64,000 nt of DNA from Choristoneura fumiferana (GCF_025370935.1 NC_133500.1:5689272-5753271); one strand, 5' to 3'. Positions 41,471-54,089 are shown, counted from the first letter of the stretch. Numbers and translations: made by a program. The notes: generated by a model not told the origin, from the letters alone.

Positions 41471-42329
41471 TAATTAACTACATACTCAAAAATATTGCAT
41501 GAGAATTCAAAATTATTCATCTGTCCTAAAAAAAGAACATAGATGTTATCATTATAGCTTGGCGCGAACGGCTGACCCGAACCCCCATCAAATAGATCCT
41601 TATAAAACCTTCGGACGGCACCTTGCAAACCTTACCATAAACATTCTCGATCCATAATGCCTCAAATAGAAAATAGCCCTATAAAATAAAACAATACAAA
41701 AAAGGGCATAAAAATCACACCGAATTATACCAAAGAAATTTTCCTTTCAGAAAAATCTATGCCAATACAAACGCTGTGCCCCTAAATTATCCAATGTTGG
41801 ACTTTATTACTGTTAGTGTAAGAGTGACGTCGTTGGTGTATTTAAGTTGGTAATGATTACAAATGGTTGGCATTGTTTGGCGCAGAAAATGGAAGTGTCA
41901 ATACCAAGGGACAGATTTGGAGGATTCGGCTGTAAGAAGGCGCTTTAGATTTGACCGTTTATTGGTGAATAATCAACTCGCGCTCAATGTTCTTTATAAA
42001 GGACACGTTAGAGTACGTTGTTAATTTAATGTACTTTGGCTGCCGTGTGTCCTTTATTAAACCACTTTCAAAATTCTGAGTGAATAAATTGCTTTTCTGT
42101 CTATTACAATTCGCCAAGCGTAACATGTATTCCTAATATTCCTATAGTGAAACACGACAGATAAATAGATTGTATTTTTAGCGTATATTTCTTTTTTTTA
42201 TTATTTTGCATGATTTGCTTGTATATAAATTAAATGCCTATGTGAAGTTCCCAATTCGCACTGGTCCACTTTTTGTAAACTCTGTAAAGAAAGTTTTTTT
42301 TTAATTTTGGCAAATATGAACTAAATTAA
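41471..42329. other. unannotated stretch
   Basis: Contains one S1 scrap at 42241-42265 (GTGAAGTTCCCAATTCGCAC). No gene. Confidence 0.4.
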
Positions 42330-42535
42330 TTTCTTTGCTCACCCATGACCCTATGATAGCTAAGTTTATGCAAGATATTATGCGTGTTCATGCAGTTCCT
42401 CCAGCTCCACACTGTAAGAACACACACAAATCACACAAACCCATCTATCACCGCCACCACAATACACTGACGCGCTTCGAACTCAACCACAGCACATCTT
42501 CAGATTCATAGGGTCGCGGGTGCGCAAAGAAATTA
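42330..42535. mobile_element. M2 TIR element
   Basis: Inverted ends ATTTCTTTGCTCACCC and the reverse of GGGTGCGCAAAGAAAT, extending into CATGACCCTATGA / TCATAGGGTCGCG. About 205 bp, non-coding. Confidence 0.6.
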
Positions 42536-43098
42536 TTCTAGTTCATTGATATGGACCTCCGCAAAGTAACGCCTGATTCAAAAAAATATTTAGGTAAATA
42601 TATTTGACGAAAGAAAGTGACAAATATGTTTGATGTTTCTCTTATGTGTCTTATCTGTCAACTTTGACATTCATAAGTACTTGTTACAGCCTAAATAATA
42701 GCTACCGTACAACGGCTAACCGATAGTGTCTTTTACAACCTCGACAATGGCGGAATCATCGATAGTATCGATGGAGCTATACTTTTAAGAATTGAATTGA
42801 ATTAATTAGCCTAAAAATTTTTAACTAGGTATGTAATTCTTTTATAAATTATAAAAAAATATTGTACTATTTCGAAAAACGCAGAGGTGCGAGCCGGACA
42901 TGAACAAAATAAACAAATAACAACTAAATACATGTTAATAACTATATCACATAGAATATTTCAGAAGCGTCGTTTTAGAGCTCAGTTCTGCTCCGCCGCG
43001 CGCGCCTCACATCGCAAAAATGTAAAGCGAACACCCAATCTCTTAAAATACACATTAAACAAATTACCGCGAACTAGGGCACTAGTTACGGGGGGAGA
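42536..43098. other. mostly unannotated
   Basis: ATTGATATGGACCTCCGCAA (42545) is also found beside the M2 copy at 45.4 kb, so it belongs to a larger unit. No gene. Confidence 0.4.
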
Positions 43099-43525
43099 TA
43101 ATGAGGGCTATCGCGTATGAATTCGCCACTAGAGGCGCTAGTGTAGCGTGAGGTCTCCGAAATGTCAAATCTCATAGTTTTTGGGTGAGCTACGCGGGTT
43201 TATTTATAATTTATAACAATTTTGTGAATATTTTGCAATATCTGAAATTAATTATGGCAAATATGCGTTCCGGGCAATGAATGTCTGTGTTTTGAGCAGT
43301 TTTTGTCTTTCGGAAACCTTTGTCTCCCTTTTTTCCGACCAAACAGGGACTGTGCTACACTGTGGCATGCTCGATAATTTTTATGGTACGGTTTTAGGTG
43401 TATTAAATATGATTTTAATCTAAACTTTGTTTTCACGCCGTAATAACAGACTTTGGAAGCCATACTTTAAAAAACTCACGCAACAGTGGCGCCATCAAGT
43501 GAGACAAAAACGATAGCCCTCATTA
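43099..43525. mobile_element. 423-bp TIR element with TA duplication
   Basis: TA at 43099-43100 and 43524-43525. The ends are ATGAGGGCTATCG and its exact reverse complement. A partial copy of its left end, in the other orientation, is at 48178-48262. No transposase frame. Confidence 0.65.
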
Positions 43526-43551
43526 CGCTGATTCCTATAGTCCTTGCCTAT

Positions 43552-43583
43552 CTTTAAGTCTATGCTCCCTAAGCATAGACTTA
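43552..43583. repeat. hairpin, 13-bp arms
   Basis: TTAAGTCTATGCT and its exact reverse complement around CCCTA. Confidence 0.6.
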
Positions 43584-43599
43584 AGATAGGATAAGATAG

Positions 43600-43945
43600 G
43601 ATAGGTTAAGAGCACTACCTGTCATCTTGCGTATGAATGTTATAGTTAGTTTATGTGTCGTTATGGTATCTATCTACCTATCTATCTGTTTATGATTTGT
43701 TGTGTATGTGTATTGTATGTGTTAGTTTTATATATTCTTGATACAGCTCTAATCTACAGTAAATTGCACCACCTGCTAAAATGTATTCCTTATTTCTGTC
43801 CATTGTAAAGTTGCCTGGAAGAGATCGCTCTGAAGCGATAAGGCCGCCTATTGCTTACCTTAGAAAATCTCTATGATATATACTTGTGTTCTCTGTACTG
43901 TTTACTGTATTGGTGTGCAATAAAGAGTTATTGTATTGTATACTA
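43600..43945 (+). mobile_element. LINE 3' untranslated end
   Basis: TTGCCTGGAAGAGATCGCTC, then AGCGATAAGGCCGCC and GTGCAATAAAGAGTTATTGT with a (TGTAT)n tail. Non-coding 3' end of a non-LTR element. The same tail type in antisense is at 20.2 kb. Confidence 0.6.
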
Positions 43946-44049
43946 GTTACGCCTACTTATAGTTATACTCTTGGATTTCGGAAACGGCTCCAACGATTTG
44001 ATGATATTTGGTAAGTAGGGGTAAAATTCGATCTAGCTTGGTCTTATCT

Positions 44050-44254
44050 TTTTTTTTATACGACTCGATGACAAACGATGTGGGTCTCCTGATGGTAAAA
44101 GATCACCACCGCCCATAAACATCTGCAACACCAGCGGTATTGCAGACGCATTGCCAACCTAGAGACCCTTAGATGGGATACCTCACGTGCCAGTAATTTC
44201 ACCGGCTGTCTTACTCTCCACGCCGAAACACAACAGTGCAAGCACTGCTGCTTC
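44050..44254 (-). repeat. F4 dispersed retroposon, truncated
   Basis: CACCACCGCCCATAAACATC to AGTGCAAGCACTGCTGCTTC. Stops before the CGGGCGGACC block. Confidence 0.6.
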
Positions 44255-44309
44255 AACTATTGTTATTAATATTGCTTTTATCTCTGGGAAAACGCTTTGT
44301 TGAAAAAGC

Positions 44310-44433
44310 CATTGCGCCCTGTCCTCGGCTAGACGCATCCAGCTTCCACCAGCAGTCTTTCGCAAATCGTCACTCCACCTGGCCAGAGGGCGCCCTACAC
44401 TACGTTTGCCAAGACGCGGTCTTGATCGGTAAT
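44310..44433 (-). mobile_element. RTE-type LINE coding scrap
   Basis: The minus frame encodes GKRSVGRPLARWSDDLRKTA and GSWMRLAEDRAQW, matching the 6.6-kb copy. Confidence 0.7.
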
Positions 44434-44823
44434 ATTGGTGAAGAGTGATAATTAGCAATTAATTAAACAAATTCAAAGTTATTTGTAACAATGGTCCTTC
44501 GAACCGGATTTTCGGCAGCTCGGCAATTCCCAATCACCTAGCCTGTCCTATCACATTCTACCGTCCAACCCGTCACAGCGGTCGCCCGACTGACATGTCC
44601 ATTTGCTGAACAAGTTAACGACATGTCTTAAGAGCCACTTGTCCCCCCAGACAAATTTCTACTTTAAAAGTCTAAACTTAAAGTTTAACTTTGAACAGTT
44701 TTTGTGCTGGACATAATTTGTATTGGATTGTTATATTCGCAGTGTCCAAGCCAAGTAACTCCGTATGTATTAAAGTTGTATAGCAATTTCCTTATTTAGA
44801 CTGAGTATACGTAAGTGGGTCAT
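44434..44823. other. unannotated
   Basis: Nothing recognised. Confidence 0.4.
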
Positions 44824-44885
44824 GCCATCATCCCAGCAAATACGTCCCACTGTTGGGCACAGGACTCCACTTAGAGTTAGAGAAC
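44824..44885 (-). mobile_element. S1 SINE tail
   Basis: CGTCCCACTGTTGGGCACAG. Confidence 0.5.
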
Positions 44886-44927
44886 CTGAACGTTGTTTTA
44901 TATGTCGCCCGTGCGCATAGAATTCAT

Positions 44928-45122
44928 TTATCGATATCCCGCAGGAACTATGTGATTTTCCCGGGATAAAAACTATACTATTACCTTTCCCGGGACTCAG
45001 ACTATCTGTATACCATATTTCATCTAAATCGGTTCAGCGGTTTAGACGTTAAGTGGTAACAAACAAACAGACTTAACTACACAACTAACTAAGTAACTCA
45101 CATTTATAATATTAGCGGGACT
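44928..45122 (+). repeat. F1-type retroposon
   Basis: TATCCCGCAGGAACTATGTG to CACATTTATAATATTAGCGG. Closest to the copy at 1-172. Confidence 0.6.
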
Positions 45123-45175
45123 ATATGAACACACATTTGTTCTATAGACGTAGCTATCGTAAGGTGAGCGAATTG

Positions 45176-45368
45176 TTTTTAACCCCCGACGCAAAAAGAG
45201 GGGTGTTATAAGTTAGACCGCTATGTGTGTCTCTCTGTGGCACCGTAGCTCTTAAACGGGTGGACCGATTTGAATACGGTTTTTTTATTTGAAAGCAGGT
45301 TTTCTAGCAATGGTTCTTAGAAATGTTTCATCAAAATTGGTTCAGCCGTTTTTGAGATATTGAACCCC
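45176..45368 (+). repeat. F2 dispersed repeat
   Basis: TTAACCCCCGACGCAAAAAG to CCGTTTTTGAGATATTGAAC. Confidence 0.65.
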
Positions 45369-45389
45369 AATGAACTTACTTTTGGTTTG

Positions 45390-45652
45390 GTTATTAGTTC
45401 ATTGATATGGATCTCCGCAAAGTAACACCTGATTCATTAAATATCTAACATCTGGTAGCTTGGTGAACCATTGCATTGCTCTGAAGATGAGCTCTGGTTG
45501 AGTTCGAAACTCGTTAATATAGTCTGGTGGTGATGATAATCGGTTTGTGTGATTTGTGTGTGTTCTAACAGTGTGGAGGTGGAGGATCTGCATGAACACA
45601 CATTTATTCCAAACGTAGCCATCGTAAAGTCGCGGGTGAGCCAATAACGCCT
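45390..45652. repeat. M2 family member
   Basis: ATATGGATCTCCGCAAAGTA, GTTGAGTTCGAAACTCG, GGAGGTGGAGGATCTGCATG, and end GTCGCGGGTGAGCCAATA. Confidence 0.5.
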
Positions 45653-46136
45653 GTTTCAATAAATTCTATCTAAATCTTACTCAAACCGTTGTAACAAAAG
45701 CTATACTTTTAAAAAACAACTGAGTCTAAACATATGCCTTTAAAAAAAACTGTTCACGCATCGCCGCACGCGCCGACCATCTGTCGCGTTAAAAAAATCC
45801 CATACGAAAAACACCTAACAACATGCAGTATCAAAACGAATACAACATTACAAATTTAGTCTGTGACATCTGATACAACTTTCTAAATGCGGATTTAGTG
45901 AACTCTAAAGTTGAGGCATACGGGTTAAATTTGTTTGTAGTACCTAGTATTTGTTGTTAAGCTGTAATAGTATCTTTAACGGTTTGGTGCACCTGCTATG
46001 ACATTTAACGTCAGGTGTCGTCTCTTTCACTCAAGGGTCGGGGTTCAATGTACAATCTAGGAATATTAACCGACTTAAAAAATAAGCTTATGTCTATTTG
46101 TGTTCGTCCTTTTTTTTAGTCTATTGATAATTATAC
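45653..46136. other. unannotated
   Basis: No gene or repeat recognised. Confidence 0.4.
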
Positions 46137-46345
46137 TCGTAAATGCGAAAGTTTGTGAGTATGTATGTGTGTGCGCGCGTGTGTATGTGTGTGTGTGTGG
46201 TGTGTTTGTGTGTGTGTTTGTGTGTGTATATATATGTTTGTTAGGAACTCTTTCTTGTTAAAACGGCTGAATAAATTTGTATGAAATTTGGTATGCAGAT
46301 AGCTGGATCTCTAGAATGTTTGGTTTTACATGAAAGCAAGTGCTC
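46137..46345 (-). repeat. F1-type repeat with (GT)n microsatellite
   Basis: CGTAAATGCGAAAGTTTGTG, then an expanded GT/TG run (46166-46231) in the position of the family's short GTGTGT block. Confidence 0.55.
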
Positions 46346-46769
46346 TCGCGGCGGTTCTAACCTCGGTTCAGTTTTGAGATAAAATATTGAATTTTGAAAT
46401 GACAAAATCGTGAATTTTTGTAACTTTTCTAAGTTAGGTTACTATTAATATCTTGACATTTCTCAAATTATATCTTGGTTTTGTATGTGTACTTACTTAA
46501 ACTCTTTATTATACAAAAGAAAAGAAACAAAAATACAATTTTCAATCTTTGAGATACACGTATAAGGGGGGACTTATCCATTTAATGGATCTCTACCAGT
46601 CAACCTTTACCTCTTTACCTTTGACATCCTCCTCATCATCATTCATTGTCATTTGTCATTCGCATTCTTTGATCCTTTGTGTCTTTGCTCTTGTCTTGAC
46701 ACTTAACATTGATGTAAATTATGATGTCATATTATTTAGAATTAATAAATAAAGTAATAGGGAGATGTG
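46346..46769. other. unannotated
   Basis: An antisense LINE-like AAACTCTTTATTATACA at 46499. No gene supported for the frame 46549-46752. Confidence 0.35.
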
Positions 46770-46826
46770 GGGGTCAAGAGGGGAGCCCTATGCCCAGCAG
46801 TGGGACACGCATATTATATAGGCTAA
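46770..46826 (+). mobile_element. S1 SINE tail
   Basis: GAGCCCTATGCCCAGCAGTG. Confidence 0.5.
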
Positions 46827-46834
46827 TAAAATAA

Positions 46835-46930
46835 CTATACTGTGATACAGTAGGATCAACTCTGTGACGGACAGACGGACATGGCAGCGACCTAATAAGG
46901 TTCCGTTTGTCACCCGTGCAGAACCCTACT
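46835..46930. repeat. F3 fragment
   Basis: TGTGACGGACAGACGGACAT, then AAGGTTCCGTTTGTCACCC. Confidence 0.4.
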
Positions 46931-46989
46931 TTTAATTACCTCTTAAACTCGATTCGCCGACTAACTACCCACAAATCGCACGACCAGTG

Positions 46990-47085
46990 ACACGGCAACC
47001 ATTTTCTCTATTCATTGCGCGTACTGGCAGGTAACCGTTGCGTAGCGAGCGTTATAGACGCGCAATGAATAGAGAAATGACGTTT
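46990..47085. repeat. inverted repeat, about 20-bp arms
   Basis: TTCTCTATTCATTGCGCG (47003 region) and CGCGCAATGAATAGAGAA (47059 region) bracket CCGTTGCGTAGCGAGCG. A possible small DNA element. Confidence 0.5.
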
Positions 47086-47292
47086 CGCTCGGGTCGTGTA
47101 GCTTTATGAATATTGAAGGAGGCCGGCAAAATAAACTACAGTACGTTCTACTGTAATTAGGGTATAATCTCTTTCGCCGAAATTCATGTTTCATACACGG
47201 TTTTAAGTGCAGCTTCTGTTTAAGTAAGGGTTTAAATATGCGTTTAAATTTAATGTGGCACGCATAGAGAAGTGAGGGCTTTTGACAGGTAT
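47086..47292. other. unannotated
   Basis: Nothing recognised. Confidence 0.4.
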
Positions 47293-47420
47293 TATGTATG
47301 TATGTATATTTGTAAATACTTTATTGTACATAAAACATAATACAAAAAGAAAACAACAAAAGAAAAAGAGTACAAAGGCGAACTTATCACAAAAGGGATC
47401 TTATTATTTCTTCTTGTTAT
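47293..47420 (-). mobile_element. LINE 3' end, antisense
   Basis: TATGTATGTATATTTGTAAA, then TACTTTATTGTACATAAAAC. The same sequence occurs inside the TTAA element at 10.06-10.15 kb. Confidence 0.55.
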
Positions 47421-47844
47421 TATTATCTTTCTTATTTTTATTATTGTACAGGATGTCTCTAACCATGGGGCTATAAATGCTTCAATTCTAATCGCATAAG
47501 GCTCCATTTCTACCAGAAAGAAAGAAAAGAAAGAAAGAAAATACATATATTCACAATACAAGGCACAACAATATTATTACGTAAATAAACAACAAAGGTA
47601 TGTCATTGCGGTTGTGTATCGGACACTGGCTCAGCATAATGCTGAAGCGTTAGAAACACCCCAGCGCTGATTTTCTGAATTTCGTAGAATAATGTCACAA
47701 GAACGTTGTCCATGTAAACAAAATGGCGCGGTTTCCGCTTTATTACGGCCGCTGTATGACGGCGCCACTGATCCTAGGAAACCAAAGCTTTATAAAGCAA
47801 CCACAAAGTGAAATAAACGCACTTCACCAATAGCCAGTCATAGA
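47421..47844. other. unannotated
   Basis: Contains a (GAAA)n-like run at 47515-47545. No gene. Confidence 0.4.
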
Positions 47845-48005
47845 AACCATTTTGAAGGATAACATCGCAAGGAAACCTACACAAATCTGCGAAGCAAGTC
47901 AATGGTGTGTGTGAAGTTCCCAATCCGCACAGGGCCCGCGTGGGAACTATGGCCTAAGCCCTCATGCTGAAAGGAGGCCTAGGGCCAGCAATGGGAGGTA
48001 TAGAA
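47845..48005 (+). mobile_element. S1 SINE, 5'-truncated
   Basis: GCAAGGAAACCTACACAAAT to GGGCCAGCAATGGGAGG. Confidence 0.65.
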
Positions 48006-48053
48006 CTTAGGGTGAGAATGACTATTGTTTTTTCTTACCAATAAATTATTTTT

Positions 48054-48300
48054 GACGATCGGATGGCCAAGTGGTTAGGGAACCTGACTACGAAGCTCGA
48101 GGTCCCGGGTTCCTTTTTGCCATAAGTAATTTCAGGTATTGGAAAACATTTACAAAATTATTCTAATTATAAATAAAGCCGCGTAGCTCACCAGTGAAAT
48201 TTGCCATTTCGGAGACCTCTCGCTACACTAGCGCCTCTAGCGGCGAATTCATACGCGATAGCCCTCATCGGTGTCAAATGTCCCATGATATTTATTTATT
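48054..48300 (+). mobile_element. SINE2 head and tail, disrupted by a TIR-element fragment
   Basis: tRNA-derived head GATGGCCAAGTGGTTAGGGA (box A) and GAGGTCCCGGGTTC (box B) at 48061-48112. The tail GGTGTCAAATGTCCCATGAT plus (ATTT)n is at 48269-48300. A partial copy of the TA-flanked element of 43.1 kb (48178-48262) lies between. Confidence 0.55.
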
Positions 48301-48396
48301 TATTTACCAAATTAATTTATCGAAAATATTTTACTATCTCAAAGAACAGATGGCCATTGGGGCCGCAAAGACGCACTTTATATAAACTCGTTTAGT

Positions 48397-48855
48397 ATAA
48401 CGTTCACTGGATATAATGAACGAAAGATATAATCTTAAAATATGTAATTTTGTAAGGTATAAAGTTGTTTATATATAATATCAATTGATATAACGATCAA
48501 AGCGTATAATGTTCATAACACCTAAGATTTAAAACTTATAATTCATTAAAAACTTTGATGCAAGCAAACAATCAAGAAAACCAGTCATTTTTTCCGCTCT
48601 GTTAAAAAAAACCTAGCATCGAACCTAACCTATCCAAGTCGCTTCTGCCCAGTTTCGTCTTGCTCGCTCGCCGCCACATAAGTTTTCATTTACACATATT
48701 ATTATATGAGTAATATACCTAAAGTTCGTTATGTTAAAAGAAATTAGTCCATGTAAATCTTATACAAATTGAAGTTATATAAAAATAACGTTTTACGCTA
48801 AAAAATTATACTTTTTGTTGTTATAGCTAACGTTCATTATATCTTGTGAACGTTA
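48397..48855. mobile_element. TIR element of about 460 bp
   Basis: Left end ATAACGTTCACTGGATATAA and right end on the complement ATAACGTTCACAAGATATAA. AT-rich, non-coding interior. Confidence 0.5.
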
Positions 48856-48919
48856 TTAATATGAAATTAGATATTTTGTAGTTATATCTAGTGGCACGCA
48901 CCTGGGGAGGCATCATGTC

Positions 48920-49066
48920 TAAAGCTGAGTTTAGACTTGCAAGAAAAGTCGTCCAAGTTGCATTACATTGCGAGGCCGTAAAGCCAACCAGTTTGTAGTG
49001 GTCAATCGAGCGCCACAATGTATTGCAACTTGCGCGATTTTTCTTGCAAGTCTAAACTCGGCTTAA
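48920..49066. mobile_element. M1 Harbinger-like MITE, 141 bp plus TAA repeats
   Basis: TAA at 48920-48922 and 49064-49066. Palindromic arms starting AGCTGAGTTTAGACTTGC. Confidence 0.75.
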
Positions 49067-49077
49067 CAGTGGACGCC

Positions 49078-49130
49078 AAACTCGACTTAACAGTGTAGAC
49101 GTCCTACGGCTGATATGATGATGATGATTT
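49078..49130 (+). mobile_element. RTE-type LINE tail
   Basis: AACAGTGTAGACGTCCTACG then GATATGATGATGATG, immediately after the MITE. Confidence 0.55.
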
Positions 49131-49459
49131 TTACTAGCACTAGTTAAATGTATGTATTGTATGTATGTCTCTCTTTAATCCCTTTTATTCCGAACTGTCA
49201 AACCATTGCCGCCCTATTAACGTAATATGGTTGCTGGTGTTATTCAGCACTTCAAAATTGAACTCTATTTTTAATAGCACACGTTTTAATTTTCGACTAT
49301 AAATACCGTGTGACATTTCTATGTCACAGTCGCGGGTTGCAGTCATTCTTTTTCCATTAAGCTTTATATCAGTTTAAGCTGAACACATAGGTGATGTAGA
49401 AATCAACAGCTTCAGAACTTTGTCGAAAAAAACGCTTGTTCAAATAATTTTCATACATA
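49131..49459. other. unannotated
   Basis: No gene or repeat recognised. Confidence 0.4.
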
Positions 49460-49660
49460 CAGGCCTCTTCTCAGAATAAGAGGGCTTGCATCGTATACGC
49501 AGGCTCAATGCGGATTGGGAACTTCACACACACCATACTTTGCAGTGTGTGCATATTTTCTCGCGATGAAAAAACCTGATGAAGGAAAACCTTTACGCAT
49601 AACTCGTGATAAATTTCGAATTTTCAATTTTTATTTTACATGAATTTCGAAAAACTATAG
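49460..49660 (-). mobile_element. S1 SINE, reversed
   Basis: AGGCCTCTTCTCAGAATAAG, AATGCGGATTGGGAACTTCA to TGAATTTCGAAAAACTATAG. Confidence 0.6.
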
Positions 49661-51339
49661 TAGTATAAAGATGATATATATTTGACAAATTTCGTATTTC
49701 TAGGTCAATAGAAAGTACCCCATGAATTTTGATTCCCTTGAGAGTGTCGAAACGGTGTCACGATGCACACAGGCGATCGCTGACATCGTAGTTAGCTCAG
49801 TGTAAGCTAGATGGCGCTTTCCTCAATAAGGGATCTCTGAACAGAATGGCGGACGAACTCTAGAGGTCGCCACCGTAGTTTTCTCTTGACTTATTTATTT
49901 ACGTAATAATATGTATTTAATATTTATTTATTATTTACTTATTTATTTTATAAAAGTAGGCATTTTATTACACTCATCTACTACACGAGTTTGTACGACT
50001 AAATATATTTATAACCAACTCACCCTTGACCGTTTTTGTCGGCCAAGGGGGTGCTGTCGATCAGCTGTGACCGGGGAATTCTAACTGTAATATTCTCGCC
50101 CTTAAAAGCTGAAGCACAGCTGTAAAACACACATTCAACAGCTTACACTACACTAAACAGCTCTCTCGAAAGCCCCATACGCCCAGACTTGGTAAGTTCT
50201 CCGATATTTAACTCTTGTGTTTTTCTGTGTATTTTATTATAATTATTTTCTTTATAATTTAACTTTGTGTAATTGAACTGAAGGCTTCCCCTGGCCAGGG
50301 AATCTTTTATTTCAAACATTTCTTATACTTAATATTTTAACACTTGTTAATTCTCTCACCCGTTGTTATAAACTCAGAACTATGTTAATGCTTATTACTT
50401 TTATGCAACGGATGCTTACCGGTGTTAAAATAATTTCAAACTCAGCTAAGTAACGTTTAATTTCAAATGTAATCCTCTAACGGTTATTTAGTGAACTGTT
50501 GTATTTCAAATTTTAACGGTCACTTAGGCTATTTATTTTTACCTTTTGTTTTTTTAAAATAATTATATAAAACTAGAATCACTTTCCTTTGCCTGCCTGT
50601 AACTCCGTATGATTGTCCTTGCCACTCACTGCAATTCAGCCACCCTAAGAGTTTGGGGCATCGCTGCAGAGGAGTGACTGGCAAACAATCTAGCACTGGA
50701 CCACAACTGACACCACCTTAATTTACGGCACCTCCGTACGGCTTCAACTTCCACACCTTTGTACGGCTTACAAACCTTCGTACGGCTTACAGCTCCGTAC
50801 GGCTACAGCTTTTCTCCGCTCTGCACGGCTACAACTTTCAAAGCTCCGTTCGGCTACAGCTCTCACGCTCAGGCGGCCCCTTTACGCTAACCTGACACTA
50901 AGCCTGACGGCCTTAACTTCCGGAGTACTGCACATCCTTCCTGGCTCGTCCAAGACCCTGATCGTTCCGGCGTGGAACACTTGTCCAGGCTGCTCGTCCT
51001 GCCGCCCTAAGGCCCCTTTTGACCTCGGCACCGACGACCACTCAGCTGGACCAGGCTCCCCTGCTGTGGCCAGCCTCTTCGCTCCGGGTTCTTCTCTCCG
51101 ACTCCAGAAGTGTAGGCCAGGGAGACCGAATAATCAGAACCACCTCAATAAAATCGCTTGAACTTACTACCTGAGATTCTCGTAATACTTTTACTTTTAA
51201 TTTTGTCAAACTAGGCCTTGTTATTTTTGTCTTCAATTTTTAATTAAATAATTATTAAAAAGTCTTATTGTTTTACTCAAAGAATAACTTACTAGGCTCC
51301 TTTAAGGTCAAACCTCCCTCAAGAGGTCTGCCCTTGACA

Positions 51340-52566
51340 GTGGCGGCCGTGGGTTTTTTTTTGAGAGTTCTTGATTGTTACGTTTTCTTTGCCTAGAATT
51401 GCAGTGATTGTGCAAAAAATTTATTGTGTATCTTGTGTGTTCTGTGTAACTCGCAGTAAGTACCCTGTTTCTCGCCCCCTGTATGGTGGTCGGGGCTTAG
51501 AATAACACCATTCCCCGTCTAGGAATTCGTAAGAGGCGAATAATAGGCATAACCAGTGTTTCAGTTACCGAGATCCCTTAAGTGGTTCATTTAATAGCTT
51601 TTTTTTTCTCTTTAATAACTCTAATTTTAAAACCGCTTTACCGTTATCTTTAAATTCAAATACTCTGCCGACCTTTGACCACTTTACCGTCAACGGCCTA
51701 TTTGAATTTCAACTGTCACTTTGCCACAGTTGAAACGGACGGCGTTTTAAAATTCAAATCTTAACGACAAATTTCAAACTATACCCTAAGTTAACTAAAT
51801 ATTGTTGCATTAACTAAATTCAAATACGTTAACGGTTCAATTCAAATTCTACCTACTAGTTTTCATCAAGTTAAATTAAACCGTAACTGACGCCAGTTAT
51901 ACTTTCACTAATATTGTTCACCGCTGCTTCAAGTGAAAAGTTATTTTAAATTTAGTGACTGCCAACCACTGAATTTGAAATTCTAACGATTCAAATCATT
52001 TTTAAATAACGTATTTGAAATACCTACAATTTTATAGAAAAAACAACGATATTTCTAAATTTTTAAAAATCTGAACCACTACTTAGATCTTTCATCAAAA
52101 TCAGTTTATCATTATCTCGGTAAACACACTGACATTTATTTTGTTCCCAATTTTACTATTAACTTAACTTCAACGCGGTCTTTAATTAAATTTTACATTC
52201 GATCATTACTGGGAGATACACAAAACACTTTTATTTTTTGTGTCCTACTTGTTAATTTAAATAGCACTGTAACATACGGAGAGTTAAATTTAGTACTGTG
52301 TGTCGAAGAAATACCACATCTGGCAACAACTACACAAACCACCAACACAACTCACAATATTCATATCATACTACTCGAGTGCTTGCTAAAAATCAACTGG
52401 CCGCAGAGTTAACAGAACCAGTTATCTATTATTCATTATACGTGTGCTCTCTATTTCGACCGTCTGCTCCCTGCTTAGAGACATTATACTTCGATCGTAG
52501 CAACAGGCTAACGTTTTTATTAATTAGCTTCGGGTATTCTTATATTTAACTGAGGTAATCGTAACT
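51340..52566 (+). other. leader of the decayed Gypsy element
   Basis: Untranslated, AT-rich region between the presumed primer-binding site and the gag start. No independent feature seen. Confidence 0.35.
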
Positions 52567-53760
52567 ATGGATTGTCATAGAATTAAATACTTGTCTCTTC
52601 AAAAGGCAGAACTAACTTATGAGGTGGCTATTCGAGGTAATCCCCGGACACCGTTATTGAGTGCGTAAACAGATAGTCAAACTGTCAGCTTCTTTACCCG
52701 CCAGTGATATTTTAGAATCGGGTCTCGATGTAACCGAGGATATTAAGGGCGCGACTGATAGTGTACTTAAGGCACAGTCACAATTAGTTCCCTTAAGGCT
52801 AAGTTTGATGACGGTTTACTCGAAGTACGGATAACTTGTGTAACCATATTTTTCACCGATTAAGGCGTATTACTCCCGTAAACCCCACTACCGTGGACTC
52901 TTATAATGTTTGTTTAAATAAATTTCAATTAATATAACAAGAGTTAGCGACTTGCGACCAGTTCATTGACACTAACGAAGGAGAGGATTTCGAACAATGT
53001 GAGGAAACACACAAGTCACTCACGGCTCTGCGAATAATACCAATTCTTTCAGTCCGCAAACCCCTACAAAAATAGCAGTTACTTGCGACCGTGGTATGTC
53101 TTCTGATATAGCTAAAATTACGGTACAACGGAAAGACCTGCGTACGCTCTTTTGTACAACGGGTAAAAGAATTTTTAGCCGCGCGCAATTAAAACCTGGA
53201 AAAATTTCTTCAACATGCAACGATAATATCGAAGGAGACGCCCTTCACTGGTTCCGTTCGGTTAAGGATTCCATAGAATAACTGGCATGACTCTCTACAC
53301 AACTCATAGAAGTATTTTCTCTGCAGACATACGACTACAGATTAAAATCGGAAATTCGCGCGCGTACTCAGGGCGAAAGCGAGGAATAACGATTTATCTC
53401 TCAATTATGCACGGCATGTTCTCAAGGCTAACCGTGCCATTTACTGAGAAGAAACAATTAGAAATTGTTTACATAATATTTCGCCGTGCTTCGCTACTGT
53501 CATAGCCACGGCGGAAAAAAATAGATAATTTAAATACCTTGCGTAAACTTTGCCATAACTACGAAGTTGTTCATGCGCGTATGTCCCAATTCCGCGAACC
53601 TCCGCGAGCGAATTCGGATACGCTCGCGCCAGAATTCGCTTACAATAAACAATCGTCCTTTCCTAAACTCTCCAAAAGCAACCATATCAAGGAAGAATTC
53701 CCCAGGTAACAACGCCAGTGCAAATAATTTCTCTTATAAAAACCCGCTATCCGGTTAATG
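52567..53760 (+). pseudogene. gag: gag remnant of the decayed Gypsy element
   Basis: ATG at 52567 starts MDCHRIKYLSLQKAELTYEV, a recognisable gag N-terminus. The frame breaks after about 33 codons. Later pieces include GDALHWFRSVKDSI near 53236-53280 and a segment around IYLSIMHGMFSRL at 53390-53430 in different frames. At least four disruptions. Capsid-type protein of a retrotransposon, non-functional. Confidence 0.65.
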
Positions 53761-54089
53761 CAATCAGCTCGCAAAATAACAACAATAATAATAAAAAACT
53801 ATTTTGCCGCGTTGTCGTACAAACACTCATACATACGAAGCTGCAAAGCGCCTCGTACGATAGTCTGTTTTAAATGGCGGATTGCCGGGCGTTAAATCTA
53901 TTAATTGCTCTAAATGCAATAATAAAAAACCAGTTCCTACAACCTCAACTTTCAAAAAACTGAAGGCGAGGCGATCCAGTGATCACAGTCTAATAAAGAA
54001 AATTAACTGGTCACAATGGCTTAATTATGTATCAAAATTTTTTTAATTCATATAAAGTGGCCACTGTATCGCCTCAACCCTCTATTGTA

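Noticed and set aside
46166..46231. Z-DNA-forming regulatory tract
   Set aside because: The GT run is an expansion of the short GTGTGT block of an F1-type repeat. No independent sign of function.
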